A stretch of 43,861 nt of DNA from Pseudobutyrivibrio sp. OR37 (GCF_900113655.1 NZ_FOQF01000029.1:1-43861); one strand, 5' to 3'; positions 16,019 through 26,233 are shown, numbered from the stretch's first letter. Notes: a model not told the origin generated them from the letters alone. Numbers and translations are program-made.

Positions 16019-18088
16019 ATGGGCGAGAAGACAAAAAAAGCCACGAAACCAGCTAAAAGCACTATAGCTGTTAAAGACAGTATTAAGACTAAGCTGATAT
16101 TATTGATGGCAGCATTAGTGGCAGTACCGTTATTGATTGCCATTATTGTTAGCTACAATAGCTCTACAAGTAAGGCAAAAGAAGATGCTTTGCAATTGTT
16201 GAATTCAAACGCTCGTCTTGTGGAGTCCATGTTTTCAGAGATGGTTGAGAAGAATACTTCATTGCTAGAAACTATTGCTACGGCTCCCAGCACTATTGCC
16301 TTCATTGAAACCTATGGAACTGAAGGTCAAGCAGTTCCGGATGCAGCAATGCTTGCGCAGATGGATGCTCTTAACGAATATATGAATGATGGTAATATTA
16401 ACATCATTATTTCAACGACAACTGGTGATCAATTAGTTAGAGCTGATAGAAATGAATTAACAAATATAGCTGACAGAGAATATTTCCAGCAGGCGATTAA
16501 CACAGGAAAGCCAGCAGTATCTGATGTCGTTGTAAGTAAAGCGGTTGGAAATCGAATCACTATTATTTGCGTCCCTGTTTATAATGAAGCCCATACACAG
16601 ATAATCGGAACAGTTCAGCGAAGCTTCGATTTAAATGTTTTACATGAATTTTTGGCAGCAAACATTAGCGATGGCTTTATCGCAGATACAAAGGGTATGA
16701 TGGTAGCTCATGCTCAGTTTGAAATTACACCTGAAGATGAGTATGACTTAAGCGGATATGAATTCATGACATCCTCAGATTCGAGCGGTCTTATTACATC
16801 TTCATTTGACGGGGAACTTACCTATATGTCTTGGGTAAAAGAACCAGCTAGTGGATATTATGTAGCGGTATCACAGAAGAATAGCGAAATCATGGCGTCA
16901 GCTATAAAAGCCGCACTTTTAGTAGTAGCAATCGGAACGATTTTATTGATTTTAGGCGTTGTAATTGCCATCCTTGTTGCTACAAGCTTCACAAAACCAA
17001 TTGTTGCGGTTACAAATACAGTTACCCTTCTTGCTGACGGTAGATTTAAGAAAATTGAAGGTTATACAAAGCGCAAGGATGAATTTGGCGAGATTGTGCG
17101 AAGTACGAATTCAGTTATAGATAAGCTGCGAGACATTGTGAATGCTATCAAGCAATCGGCTTCAACAGTCACAACGTCCTCTGAAGATTTGGCAGATATG
17201 GCAAATCAGATTGCTGCCACAACAGACACAGTAGCAAACGCAGTACAGGAGATTGCTACTGGCGCTGTTCAGCAGGCTGAAGAAATCCAGGAGGCTGCTG
17301 AAAACGTTGGTAAGATTACTGATGCCGTAGGCGGTGTTCAGAATTCTACTGATAATGTAGAGAGTCTGGCAGGCAAGATGAAAGAAGCTTCTCAGGCTTC
17401 TAGTAAGTCCCTCATCAATCTTAAGGATTCAAGTAGCGATATGACCGAAAAGATTGAAGAGATTGCAAGAACCATTTCTGCAACACAAAATGCGGTTGCA
17501 AATATTAATGATAGAGTAGAAGGCATTTCGGGAATCGCATCCCAGACTAATTTGCTTTCACTGAATGCTTCAATCGAGGCAGCCCGTGCAGGTGAAGCTG
17601 GTAAGGGCTTTGCTGTAGTTGCTGAGGAAATCAGAAAACTGGCAGATGATTCCGATAGCATGGCACAGGCAATTCGAGTTGAGATGGATGAGCTTCTGAG
17701 GCAGGCCGAGGCGGCGGTTGCAGCTGCAAATCTTGTTAAACAGGGCAATTTGGAGCAGCAGGAAGCTATCGGCGGAACGCTTGAGTCTGTAAACGGAATG
17801 TTGGAAGATATCAATGGTACTGTAGTAGGTATCAGAGATATTGCTGGTGGCGCATCTACCTGCGTTACATCTAATGATGTAGTATCTGATGCAATGTCTT
17901 CTCTTTCAGCTATTTCAGAAGAGAATGCAGCTAGCTCGGAAACCACAGGCGCTTCCGTTCAGGAGCTTTCAGCAACAGTTTCAAGTCTTGCAAATTCTGC
18001 AGATGATTTGAAGGAAATTGCTCAAAAACTAAATGAAGAAATGCTGTTCTTCAAGGATGATAAAGAGGTTAACCCAGAGGCTGAATAA
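16019..18088 (+). CDS. methyl-accepting chemotaxis protein with dCache-type sensor
   Basis: A membrane chemoreceptor signalling through CheA/CheW to the flagellar motor. Order: basic cytoplasmic N-terminus, TM1 (about 26-46), extracytoplasmic dCache_1-like sensor (about 48-295; includes [18 protein letters not shown], common in such sensors), TM2 (about 299-322), HAMP (about 323-376, starting [13 protein letters not shown]), and a long coiled-coil signalling domain to 680. The hairpin tip [20 protein letters not shown] followed by [20 protein letters not shown] (about 503-545) is unmistakable. The ligand is unknown; dCache sensors often bind amino acids or other small organics. 689 residues, AAGGAGG before ATG, monocistronic, followed by a terminator. 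Suggests a motile host. Confidence 0.95.
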   Translation: MGEKTKKATKPAKSTIAVKDSIKTKLILLMAALVAVPLLIAIIVSYNSSTSKAKEDALQLLNSNARLVESMFSEMVEKNTSLLETIATAPSTIAFIETYGTEGQAVPDAAMLAQMDALNEYMNDGNINIIISTTTGDQLVRADRNELTNIADREYFQQAINTGKPAVSDVVVSKAVGNRITIICVPVYNEAHTQIIGTVQRSFDLNVLHEFLAANISDGFIADTKGMMVAHAQFEITPEDEYDLSGYEFMTSSDSSGLITSSFDGELTYMSWVKEPASGYYVAVSQKNSEIMASAIKAALLVVAIGTILLILGVVIAILVATSFTKPIVAVTNTVTLLADGRFKKIEGYTKRKDEFGEIVRSTNSVIDKLRDIVNAIKQSASTVTTSSEDLADMANQIAATTDTVANAVQEIATGAVQQAEEIQEAAENVGKITDAVGGVQNSTDNVESLAGKMKEASQASSKSLINLKDSSSDMTEKIEEIARTISATQNAVANINDRVEGISGIASQTNLLSLNASIEAARAGEAGKGFAVVAEEIRKLADDSDSMAQAIRVEMDELLRQAEAAVAAANLVKQGNLEQQEAIGGTLESVNGMLEDINGTVVGIRDIAGGASTCVTSNDVVSDAMSSLSAISEENAASSETTGASVQELSATVSSLANSADDLKEIAQKLNEEMLFFKDDKEVNPEAE

Positions 18089-18104
18089 AGGAGTTTAAAA
18101 TAGG

Positions 18105-18135
18105 GGGCTAGCTTGTTATGTTAGCCCTCTTTTTT
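18105..18135 (+). terminator. terminator of the chemoreceptor gene
   Basis: GGGCTAGC (18105-18112) pairs with GTTAGCCC (18120-18127) with one G-T, followed by a run of six T. Confidence 0.85.
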
Positions 18136-18289
18136 AATATTTTACAGTGATGTTAGGATTGTTTTCGAAGGTTAGACAAACCTAATGTCAAGTTTACAAA
18201 TCTATACAGATTGCCCAATTTGTATCTTATATTTTTGTGTAAAAAGTTTAAAATGAGGGCTATCAAAAGAAAGAATAGGAGGTGTTTTC

Positions 18290-18976
18290 TTGACTTTAGC
18301 AGAAAAGCTTGTAGAAGAGCTTAATTGTGAAGAGGTATTTCGAATGCACATTGGTGGCTATGAAATCCCGGTCATGGAATCAGTTGTAGTTACTTGGATT
18401 ATCATGGCTGTGCTTATTCTCTTGGCAATTTTCTTGACTACGGGACTAAAGACACAAAACATCAGTAAAAAGCAGGCTTTTGCAGAGCTTATTTACGAAA
18501 AACTAAATGCTATTGTTGGAGCCACTTTAGGTGAAGAAGGAAAAGCTTATACTGGTTATTTGGTTACAGTACTTTTATACATTGGTTTATCCAACATAAT
18601 AGGTCTATTTGGTTTTAAGTCACCAACCAAAGATGTTAATGTTACAGCAGCACTTGCTCTTATGAGCATTATCTTAGTTGAGGCTGCTGGTATTTATCAG
18701 CTTGGTGTTAAAAAATGGCTACACAAATTCGTAGAGCCAGTTGCAATCGTAACACCATTCAACATCCTTGATGTATTTACCCGTCCATTGTCTTTGTGCA
18801 TGCGACTTTTTGGTAATGTACTTGGTGCATTTGTTATCATGGAATTACTTAAGATTGTAGTTCCACCAGTTATTCCAGCCGTATTCAGTCTCTACTTTGA
18901 TTTATTCGATGGACTGTTACAGGCATACGTATTCGTATTCTTAACTTCTTTGTACATCAAGGAAGCTATTGAATAA
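18290..18976 (+). CDS. atpB: F-type ATP synthase subunit a
   Basis: The membrane stator subunit forming the ion half-channels against the c-ring. The 228 residues contain five or six hydrophobic helices; the penultimate region PLSLCMRLFGNVLGAFVIM carries the essential Arg that faces the c-ring carboxylate. The start is TTG at 18290, set by AGGAGG eight bases upstream. It opens the operon B-E-F-HA-G-D-C; no atpI lies upstream. The 150-bp region before it contains a small AGGTT/AACCT stem and AT-rich DNA, but I cannot place a confident promoter. Confidence 0.95.
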   Translation: MTLAEKLVEELNCEEVFRMHIGGYEIPVMESVVVTWIIMAVLILLAIFLTTGLKTQNISKKQAFAELIYEKLNAIVGATLGEEGKAYTGYLVTVLLYIGLSNIIGLFGFKSPTKDVNVTAALALMSIILVEAAGIYQLGVKKWLHKFVEPVAIVTPFNILDVFTRPLSLCMRLFGNVLGAFVIMELLKIVVPPVIPAVFSLYFDLFDGLLQAYVFVFLTSLYIKEAIE

Positions 18977-19055
18977 TCGTACTAAAAGAAATTTTATTTA
19001 TTAACTAATTTAATGAGTTTGTCAGCGTAACAAACAGACTTAGGAGGAAAAATTT

Positions 19056-19277
19056 ATGAACACTTTAATTGCAGTTGGAGCAGGTATTGCAGTAGTAACA
19101 GGTCTTGGTGCTGGTATTGGTATCGGTATCGCAACAGGTAAGGCATGCGAAGGTATTGCTCGTCAGCCAGAAGCAGAGAGTAAGATTCAGAAGAACCTCA
19201 TTTTAGGTTGTGCCCTTGCAGAAGCAACAGCCATCTATGGTTTCGTTATCGCTCTTATGATTATGTTCGTATTGTAA
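19056..19277 (+). CDS. atpE: F-type ATP synthase subunit c
   Basis: The 73-residue proteolipid that forms the rotor ring: two hydrophobic helices joined by the polar loop ARQPEA (35-40), with the ion-binding carboxylate Glu56 in the second helix (CALAEATAIYG). Relative to Na+-binding c subunits such as that of Ilyobacter tartaricus, the first-helix Gln is Ile23 (GIGIGIATG against GVGQGYAAG) and the residue after the Glu is Ala57 rather than Ser, while Thr58 and Tyr61 are kept. The full Na+ signature is therefore missing and proton coupling is more likely; this is inference. AGGAGG precedes the ATG. The spacer 18977-19055 is A/T rich. Confidence 0.95.
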   Translation: MNTLIAVGAGIAVVTGLGAGIGIGIATGKACEGIARQPEAESKIQKNLILGCALAEATAIYGFVIALMIMFVL

Positions 19278-19319
19278 AAAGCATTTTATATTTTATAAAT
19301 ATAAGGATAGGTAATATAT

Positions 19320-19802
19320 ATGATTAATATTTCATTTTGGAGTATTCTCTGGACAGTAGTCAATCTTCTTATCCTGTTTGTAGCTTTCAGAATCTTCTTC
19401 TTTAAGCCAATTGCCAATATCATTGCAAAGCGCCAGGAAGAAGCAAATGAGGTTTATGCAAAAGCTACAGCAAAGGAAACTGAAGCTAATGAGCTTGCTG
19501 CACAGTATGAACAGAAGGTTGCAGAGGCTGAGACAGAGAAGAAGCAGATTATAGCTGATGCAAGAAAATCAGCAGATGGTCAATATCAGAAGATTGTTGC
19601 TGAGGCTAAGGCTAATGCGTCAGAGATTAAAACAGCAGCAGCTACAGAGGCAAATCGCGAGAAAGAGCAGATTATTGCCAGTGCTAAGAAAGAAATTGCA
19701 GACATTATTGTTGATGCAACTACAAAGGTCGTTGGTGGTCAGACAGGCGCTGAAGTTGATAGCAGTTTGTTTGATGAGTTTATCGGTAAAGCAGGTGAGT
19801 AA
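19320..19802 (+). CDS. atpF: F-type ATP synthase subunit b
   Basis: The peripheral stalk: one N-terminal membrane helix (about 6-28, FWSILWTVVNLLILFVAFRI) followed by a long charged helix rich in Ala, Glu and Lys that dimerises as a right-handed coiled coil, 160 residues as expected. It joins Fo to the delta region on top of F1; here that delta region is fused to alpha, so b must dock on the fusion protein. It stops two bases before the GTG of the next gene, and the end of this gene supplies the AGGTGAG ribosome binding site. Translational coupling is likely. Confidence 0.95.
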   Translation: MINISFWSILWTVVNLLILFVAFRIFFFKPIANIIAKRQEEANEVYAKATAKETEANELAAQYEQKVAEAETEKKQIIADARKSADGQYQKIVAEAKANASEIKTAAATEANREKEQIIASAKKEIADIIVDATTKVVGGQTGAEVDSSLFDEFIGKAGE

Positions 19803-19804
19803 AA

Positions 19805-21820
19805 GTGACAGAGAAAACATTAGAATATGCACACAGTTTGCATAGTATAGCTAATGCAGAAGTTTTTTTGCAGTCTGCCGCTTCTATTCTTGAAGCTGTG
19901 CCTGCAGTTGGCGAAGAGCTACGAAATCCTACAGTGGAGCTTGCAAAAAAGTGTATCGTTGTAGATAGCATCTTCCCACATGAAATTAGAAACTTCTTGA
20001 AGCTTCTATGTTCAAACGGAGATTTTGATTTATTTTATGAAATTAAAGAATCCTTTGAAGATAGCCAGAGGGCTAAATCAGAGGTTGTAGAAAAGGCAAA
20101 GCTTAGATACGTTACAGCTCCATCAGACGAACAGCTTGCTGGAATTAAGAAATTCCTTGTTAAGGAAACAGGCAATGCTGATATCGAAATTAATCTTGTA
20201 AGTGATCCATCTATCAAGAGCGGTTTCATTCTTTCAGTTGGAACAAAGGAGTACGACTGGAGTGAGCAGGGCCGTATCAAGCAGTTGGCCACAAAAATCG
20301 ACGCAGCAGTTGGTATTTCATCAGTTGATGAAAGCATCCTTTCAATTTTGAAGGCTAGCGTTGATGAATTTGAATTAGAGATTAAGGATAACGAAGTTGG
20401 TATTGTAACATGGGTTGGTGATGGTATCGCCAATATCGATGGTATCGACCATGCCTTCTACGGTGAAATCGTTATCTTTGATTGTGGTGTCAAGGGCATG
20501 GTTCAGGATGTTCGACGCGATGAAATCGGTGTTATCCTATTTGGCCGTGACACAGAGATTAAAGAGGGTACACGTGTTGTTCGTACAGGCAAGATGGCTG
20601 GTATACCAGTAGGTAACGGCTTCCTTGGACGTATCGTTGATGCACTTGGTTCTCCTCTTGATGGAGCTGGAGAAATCGATGCAGATGGTTACAGACCAAT
20701 CGAGTGCCCAGCACCAAGCATCGTTGATAGAAAATCCGTTAGTGTTCCTATGGAAACAGGACTTCTTTCAATCGATTCAATGTTCCCAATCGGCCGTGGT
20801 CAGCGTGAGCTTATCATCGGCGATAGACAGACAGGTAAGACATCAATCGCCACTGATACAATCATCAATCAGAAGGGTAAGGATGTTGTCTGTGTTTATG
20901 TTGCAATCGGTCAGAAGGCTTCTACCGTTGCAAAGCTTGTAAACACATTAAAAGAACACGGCGCTATGGATTATACAATCATCGTAAATGCTACTGCATC
21001 TGATTCAGCATCATTGCAGTACATCGCTCCTTACGCTGGTACAGCGCTTGCAGAATTCTTCATGTATTCAGGCAAGGATGTACTTATCGTTTATGATGAT
21101 TTATCAAAGCATGCCGTTGCATATCGTGCTATTTCACTTCTTCTTGAGCGTTCTCCAGGACGTGAGGCATACCCTGGTGATGTATTCTACTTACACTCAA
21201 GATTGCTAGAGCGAAGCGCACGAATCACAGATGAAGCAGGAGGCGGTTCAATCACAGCCCTTCCAATCATTGAAACACAGGCTGGTGACTTATCAGCTTA
21301 TATTCCTACAAATGTTATTTCCATCACAGATGGTCAGATATTCCTTGAGTCAGAGCTTTTCAATGCTGGTCAGCGCCCAGCGGTAAACGTAGGTCTTTCA
21401 GTTTCCCGTGTAGGTGGTGCCGCGCAGACAAAGGCTATGAAGAAGGCAGCAGGTTCTGTTCGTATCGACCTTGCTCAGTATCGTGAAATGGAAGTATTCA
21501 CTCAGTTCTCATCAGACCTTGATGATGCAACTAAGAAGCAGCTTGCTCATGGACGAGCTCTTATGGAGCTTTTGAAGCAGCCACTTTCACGTCCATTCTC
21601 AATGGCAGAGCAGGTAATCATTTTGGTATCTGCTAACGCACACATCTTCAGTGATGTAGCGCTTTCAGATATCAAGAAGTTCAGAACAGATATGCTGAAT
21701 TTCTTCAAGACAGAGCACTCAGATATCATCAGCCAGCTGGAATCATCAAAGGATTTATCAGATGGCATAAAGGCTGCAATCATTGATGCCGCTACTGAAT
21801 TTAAGAAGAATCAGGAGTAA
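19805..21820 (+). CDS. atpHA: fused F-type ATP synthase subunits delta and alpha
   Basis: One 671-residue frame encodes delta (about 1-165) joined to a complete alpha (about 172-671). The delta part ends with VSDPSIKSGFILSVGTKEYD, the conserved delta C-terminus. The alpha part starts with the helix SSVDESILSILKASVDEF, which in ordinary alpha binds delta, then VGIVTWVGDGIANIDGIDHA, Walker A GDRQTGKT (339-346) and the C-terminal helical domain. No stop or frameshift lies at the junction, and I find no in-frame ATG or GTG with a Shine-Dalgarno there that would give free alpha. F1 normally has three alpha and one delta, so stoichiometry is a puzzle: extra deltas, processing or hidden re-initiation. 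Start GTG at 19805. Confidence 0.93.
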   Translation: MTEKTLEYAHSLHSIANAEVFLQSAASILEAVPAVGEELRNPTVELAKKCIVVDSIFPHEIRNFLKLLCSNGDFDLFYEIKESFEDSQRAKSEVVEKAKLRYVTAPSDEQLAGIKKFLVKETGNADIEINLVSDPSIKSGFILSVGTKEYDWSEQGRIKQLATKIDAAVGISSVDESILSILKASVDEFELEIKDNEVGIVTWVGDGIANIDGIDHAFYGEIVIFDCGVKGMVQDVRRDEIGVILFGRDTEIKEGTRVVRTGKMAGIPVGNGFLGRIVDALGSPLDGAGEIDADGYRPIECPAPSIVDRKSVSVPMETGLLSIDSMFPIGRGQRELIIGDRQTGKTSIATDTIINQKGKDVVCVYVAIGQKASTVAKLVNTLKEHGAMDYTIIVNATASDSASLQYIAPYAGTALAEFFMYSGKDVLIVYDDLSKHAVAYRAISLLLERSPGREAYPGDVFYLHSRLLERSARITDEAGGGSITALPIIETQAGDLSAYIPTNVISITDGQIFLESELFNAGQRPAVNVGLSVSRVGGAAQTKAMKKAAGSVRIDLAQYREMEVFTQFSSDLDDATKKQLAHGRALMELLKQPLSRPFSMAEQVIILVSANAHIFSDVALSDIKKFRTDMLNFFKTEHSDIISQLESSKDLSDGIKAAIIDAATEFKKNQE

Positions 21821-21823
21821 TCT

Positions 21824-22849
21824 ATGGCTAGTACAAAGGAAATCCAAAATAGAATAAATAGTATTCAGGATACCATGAAGATTACTAGAGCCATGTACAT
21901 GATGTCTTCAATGAAGCTGAGAAAGGCAAGAAAGAAGCTGGAAGAGACTGAGCCATTTTTCAAGGGTACTCAGATCGGACTGGCAGAATGCCTGGCTCAT
22001 TTCCCAGATATCAGACATATCTATTTTGATAACCGAGTAGAAGATGATAATGAATCCATGAAAAAGCATGGAATCATCGTCTTCACAGGCGATAAAGGAA
22101 TGGCAGGTGCTTACAACCACAACGCCATCAAGCTTGCGGTTGATCGTGTAAAAGGTATAGCTGATGGAGATGATTGTACGCTGTTTGTTGTTGGTGAGGT
22201 TGGACGTTCATTCTTCTTGAACGGTGGATACAAGGTTGACGAGAATTTCAGATTTTCATCAAACAATCCTTCCATGCACCGCGCCAGAGTAATGGCATCA
22301 TACATGATTGATTTGTACAACAAGGGTGAGCTTGACAGGATAGATGTGGTCTACACAAAGATGCTTAACTCAATCACTGAGGAGGTATGTGTAGAACGTC
22401 TACTTCCACTTAAGACACATAAGTTTATCAAGGAACAGGCAGAGGAAATCGCAGCTGATTCCGAGGGCGTAAGTAAAGCCGCCCGAGAGATGAAGGAAGG
22501 CATCAAGCATGTTCACTCCATCAACAGCTACGAAATGGAGGCTATATCTCAAGGAGATAATTTCATTCCATTTTATCCTTCTGTTTCGGTTGTCCTAGAG
22601 AAGCTTGTACAAAATCATTTTACAGCCTTCTGCTATGGAGCTTTAGTAGAATGTTCAGCCAGTGAGGAAAACGCCAGAATGATGGCCATGCAATCTGCAA
22701 CTGATAATGCGGAGGCAATTCTTCATGATTTATCTATAGAATACAACAGAGTGCGTCAGGCCCAGATTACACAGGAAATTACCGAGGTAATCGGTGGTGC
22801 CAAGGCACTTAAGAAAAAGAAAGAGAAAAAGAAATTACAGAACAAATAA
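21824..22849 (+). CDS. atpG: F-type ATP synthase subunit gamma (enlarged)
   Basis: The central rotor shaft. The N-terminal helix (TKEIQNRINSIQDTMKITRA) and the C-terminal helix (SATDNAEAILHDLSIEYNRV, then RQAQITQEITEVIGGAKAL) form the coiled coil inside the alpha/beta ring. At 341 residues it is about 50 longer than usual. The excess is a charged insert at about 200-245 (between ERLLPLKTHKFIKEQ and GDNFIPFYPS) and a Lys-rich C-terminal tail (KKKKEKKKLQNK). The insert sits in the globular domain facing the foot of the rotor. AGGAG at the end of the upstream gene serves as ribosome binding site; three bases separate the genes. Confidence 0.93.
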   Translation: MASTKEIQNRINSIQDTMKITRAMYMMSSMKLRKARKKLEETEPFFKGTQIGLAECLAHFPDIRHIYFDNRVEDDNESMKKHGIIVFTGDKGMAGAYNHNAIKLAVDRVKGIADGDDCTLFVVGEVGRSFFLNGGYKVDENFRFSSNNPSMHRARVMASYMIDLYNKGELDRIDVVYTKMLNSITEEVCVERLLPLKTHKFIKEQAEEIAADSEGVSKAAREMKEGIKHVHSINSYEMEAISQGDNFIPFYPSVSVVLEKLVQNHFTAFCYGALVECSASEENARMMAMQSATDNAEAILHDLSIEYNRVRQAQITQEITEVIGGAKALKKKKEKKKLQNK

Positions 22850-22886
22850 TTATTTTCGAGCACCGTTGCTTGGAAATGAGAGGTGA

Positions 22887-24293
<1,407 letters not shown>

Positions 24294-24296
24294 CTT

Positions 24297-24713
24297 ATGG
24301 CATCAGTATTTAATCTTAAAATAGTGGCTTGTAACGGAGTCTTTTACGATGGACCAAGCGAGATGCTTGTGTACCCAGCTGACGATGGTGAAATCGCCAT
24401 CATGAATCATCACGAGAAGATGACAGGTGTGGTAGATATCGGTGAAATCCGCTTCAAGCTTGAAGATGGCACCTGGCAGCACGCAATCATTTCAGATGGC
24501 TTGCTTTCAGTATATCCCGACGGCGGTGTCAAGATTCTGGCCTACTCCTGCGAGAAGCCAGAAGACATCGACACCTTTAGAGCTCAGGAAGCTTTAGAGC
24601 GTGCTCAGGATGCATTGCAACAGAAGCAAAGCTATATTGAACACCAGATGTCAATCGCAAACATGGCCCGCGCCATGGCCCGACTTAAAGGCGCAAGCCA
24701 CCATAATAATTAA
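24297..24713 (+). CDS. atpC: F-type ATP synthase subunit epsilon
   Basis: Rotor-foot subunit that couples gamma to the c-ring and can inhibit ATP hydrolysis. The 138 residues show the N-terminal beta-sandwich (NLKIVACNGVFYDGPSEMLV, with PADDGEIAIMNHHEKM) and a C-terminal two-helix region (about 90-138, rich in Ala and Gln). Three bases separate it from atpD, whose end carries AAGGAG. It closes the operon, followed by a strong terminator. Confidence 0.95.
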   Translation: MASVFNLKIVACNGVFYDGPSEMLVYPADDGEIAIMNHHEKMTGVVDIGEIRFKLEDGTWQHAIISDGLLSVYPDGGVKILAYSCEKPEDIDTFRAQEALERAQDALQQKQSYIEHQMSIANMARAMARLKGASHHNN

Positions 24714-24717
24714 AATA

Positions 24718-24747
24718 AAAACTGCCAAGTTTTTGGCAGTTTTTTGT
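24718..24747 (+). terminator. terminator of the ATP synthase operon
   Basis: AAACTGCCAA pairs with TTGGCAGTTT around GTTT, followed by T-rich sequence. Confidence 0.88.
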
Positions 24748-24802
24748 TGCTTTTAAATGGGGATTATGATATATTATTCTACGTCGATGAGCCGACTAAT
24801 GT

Positions 24803-24879
24803 AAGTAATTTCGCTCATGCAGTGAGTGAAATTACTTGCCCAGAATTGCCCATTGCGAAGCAATTTTAAATGGCAATTC
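24803..24879 (+). other. two strong hairpins in the tRNA-Leu leader
   Basis: AAGTAATTTCGCTCA (24803-24817) pairs with TGAGTGAAATTACTT (24823-24837) with one G-T. GAATTGCC (24843-24850) pairs with GGCAATTC (24872-24879), enclosing ATTGC/GCAAT. Neither has a T-run. They lie between a possible promoter (TTGCTT near 24748, TATATT near 24771) and the tRNA. Confidence 0.55.
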
Positions 24880-24891
24880 TTCATTGCTTAC

Positions 24892-24971
24892 GCGGGTGTG
24901 GCGGAATTGGCAGACGCGCTAGATTTAGGTTCTAGTGGGCGACCGTGCAGGTTCAAGTCCTGTCACCCGCA
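24892..24971 (+). tRNA. tRNA-Leu (anticodon UAG), prophage integration site
   Basis: Acceptor GCGGGTG (24892-24898) pairs with CACCCGC (24964-24970), with discriminator A. The anticodon arm CTAGA / TTTAGGT / TCTAG gives anticodon TAG. There is a long variable arm and a T-arm with GGTTCAAGTCC. CCA is not encoded. The integrase gene lies 150 bases downstream pointing toward it, as for elements that integrate into tRNA 3' ends; the tRNA is intact. Confidence 0.92.
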
Positions 24972-25000
24972 TCTCAGAAGCGCCAATAGGCGTAAACGAA
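24950..25000. other. probable left attachment site (attL) at the tRNA-Leu 3' end
   Basis: Inferred from the tRNA followed directly by a tyrosine integrase and phage genes. The core is probably within the T-arm and acceptor 3' half. The matching right copy is not found in this window, so core limits are unknown. Confidence 0.5.
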
Positions 25001-25043
25001 AAGAGCACATTCCTTGATTTTTCAAGGTTTGTGCTCTTTTTTG
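25001..25043 (+). terminator. terminator after tRNA-Leu
   Basis: AAGAGCACA (25001-25009) pairs with TGTGCTCTT (25030-25038) with an inner CCTTG/CAAGG stem, then six T. Confidence 0.85.
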
Positions 25044-25066
25044 ATGTAAATAAGTGGCAATATTTT

Positions 25067-25116
25067 TGCCCCTTAATTGCCCCTTTTTGAAAAAATGTGC
25101 CCCTTAATTGCCCCTT
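25067..25116. repeat. direct repeats next to the integrase gene, candidate arm-type sites
   Basis: The octamer TGCCCCTT occurs four times, as two pairs at 25067/25078 and 25098/25109. Within each pair the period is 11 bases, one helical turn; the pairs are 31 bases apart. They lie between the tRNA end and the integrase stop, where lambda- and Tn916-type integrases bind arm sites. Confidence 0.6.
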
Positions 25117-25117
25117 A

Positions 25118-26233
25118 TTAAGCAAGTAGATTAACAGAGCGGACAAGTTCCTTATCCTTTTCTTTCATTCTCTCAGTAACGTGCAGATATATCTTTTTAG
25201 TGATTCTTGAATCCTCGTGGCCAACTCTTCTTGTAATGGTATCAAGAGGCACGCCAGCCTCAGCAAGAAGTGACACATGAGTATGTCTTAGCACATGAGT
25301 AGTTATTGGACGCTTCAGAACATCCTCTGACGTCTTCTTAAGGTATTTATTAAAAGCATAATAATTCAAATAATCCCCGTTTTCATCACAGAAGAATAAG
25401 CGAAGCCTCAAGCCTGTTTTAAACCGTCTAGCGTTTAGATCCTTTTTAATCTCCTGGCACAAAGATTCAAGCTCAGGTTGCATATCTATATCTCTATTAG
25501 AGCAGCTGGTCTTGGGAGAGTGCACATCAGATTTTATCTGAGCGTCTAAAGTTTTGTTAATGTGTATCTTCTTATTTCTGAAATCAACATCAACGATTGT
25601 AAGAGCTAGCACTTCACCTACACGCATCCCCGTAAGAGCCATGAACTGAGTAAGCCCTTTCCACCGTTGCACCTTCATAGAATTAACAAGAAGGTTCAGC
25701 TCCTCACGTTCTAGGAACTTATGCTCTAGCTTCTCCTTAGCCTCTTTATCATTTACAGGCTTTAGCTTGTCAATCCATCTGATATCTGCAATATAGTCAT
25801 TATCATAAGCCCAGTGCATAAACGATTTGAACCTAACGAGCCTCTCGTTCTTGGTGCTAGCCTTGTCTCTTGTGGAATATAGATTATTGGCCACGTACCC
25901 AGCAGTCAGGTTGGAGACGATTGCAGCAGGATTAAGCATCTTGCAAATGGTGTTAAGAGTGCTCCTGTTGCGCTTAACAGTTCCTTTGGTAACAGTTTTT
26001 GCTTGATATTCGATATAAAGGTCCGCAAGCTCTCCAAGAGTAATGTTCTCATGCTTGAGAGCAGGGGTAGATGCAGCGGCTATCTTTTCAGCCAGGATTG
26101 CAGCAGCATCCTTCCTAGTCATTTTATTATCTTTTAGAAGAGTAACAGAGACCTTCTTAGTTTTACCCGTGAGAGGGTCTTTGTATCTCTCACAGAATTT
26201 AAATTTTCCATTATCTAAAGGTTCAACCCACAT
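25118..26233 (-). CDS. int: prophage tyrosine integrase
   Basis: Site-specific recombinase for prophage integration and excision. The 371 residues show an N-terminal arm-binding domain (about 1-60), a SAM-like core-binding domain (about 65-165; LGELADLYIEYQAKTVTKGT) and a catalytic domain with Arg in MALTGMRVGEVLAL (about 205), HVLRHTH with the H-x-x-R pair (about 315), VGHEDSRITKKIYLHV with the second His and the nucleophilic Tyr. All catalytic residues are present. GGAGG lies eight bases before the ATG. Its 3' end points to tRNA-Leu with four TGCCCCTT repeats between, fitting integration at that tRNA. Confidence 0.95.
   Translation of the reverse strand: MWVEPLDNGKFKFCERYKDPLTGKTKKVSVTLLKDNKMTRKDAAAILAEKIAAASTPALKHENITLGELADLYIEYQAKTVTKGTVKRNRSTLNTICKMLNPAAIVSNLTAGYVANNLYSTRDKASTKNERLVRFKSFMHWAYDNDYIADIRWIDKLKPVNDKEAKEKLEHKFLEREELNLLVNSMKVQRWKGLTQFMALTGMRVGEVLALTIVDVDFRNKKIHINKTLDAQIKSDVHSPKTSCSNRDIDMQPELESLCQEIKKDLNARRFKTGLRLRLFFCDENGDYLNYYAFNKYLKKTSEDVLKRPITTHVLRHTHVSLLAEAGVPLDTITRRVGHEDSRITKKIYLHVTERMKEKDKELVRSVNLLA

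Noticed and set aside
20246-20270. AAAGGAG followed by GTG near the delta/alpha junction as an internal start
   Set aside because: The GTG is out of frame with alpha, and the site lies inside the conserved delta C-terminus.
19805-21820. Delta-alpha fusion as a sequencing artefact
   Set aside because: Both halves are complete and co-linear with no lost residues at the junction, and no start signal for a separate alpha is seen. Kept as real, though raw-read confirmation would settle it.
24826-25017. Protein-coding frame across tRNA-Leu
   Set aside because: It is the usual false translation of a tRNA gene.
25067-25116. Short CRISPR-like direct repeats
   Set aside because: Units of eight bases with 11-base phasing beside an integrase gene fit arm sites; there are no spacers or cas genes.
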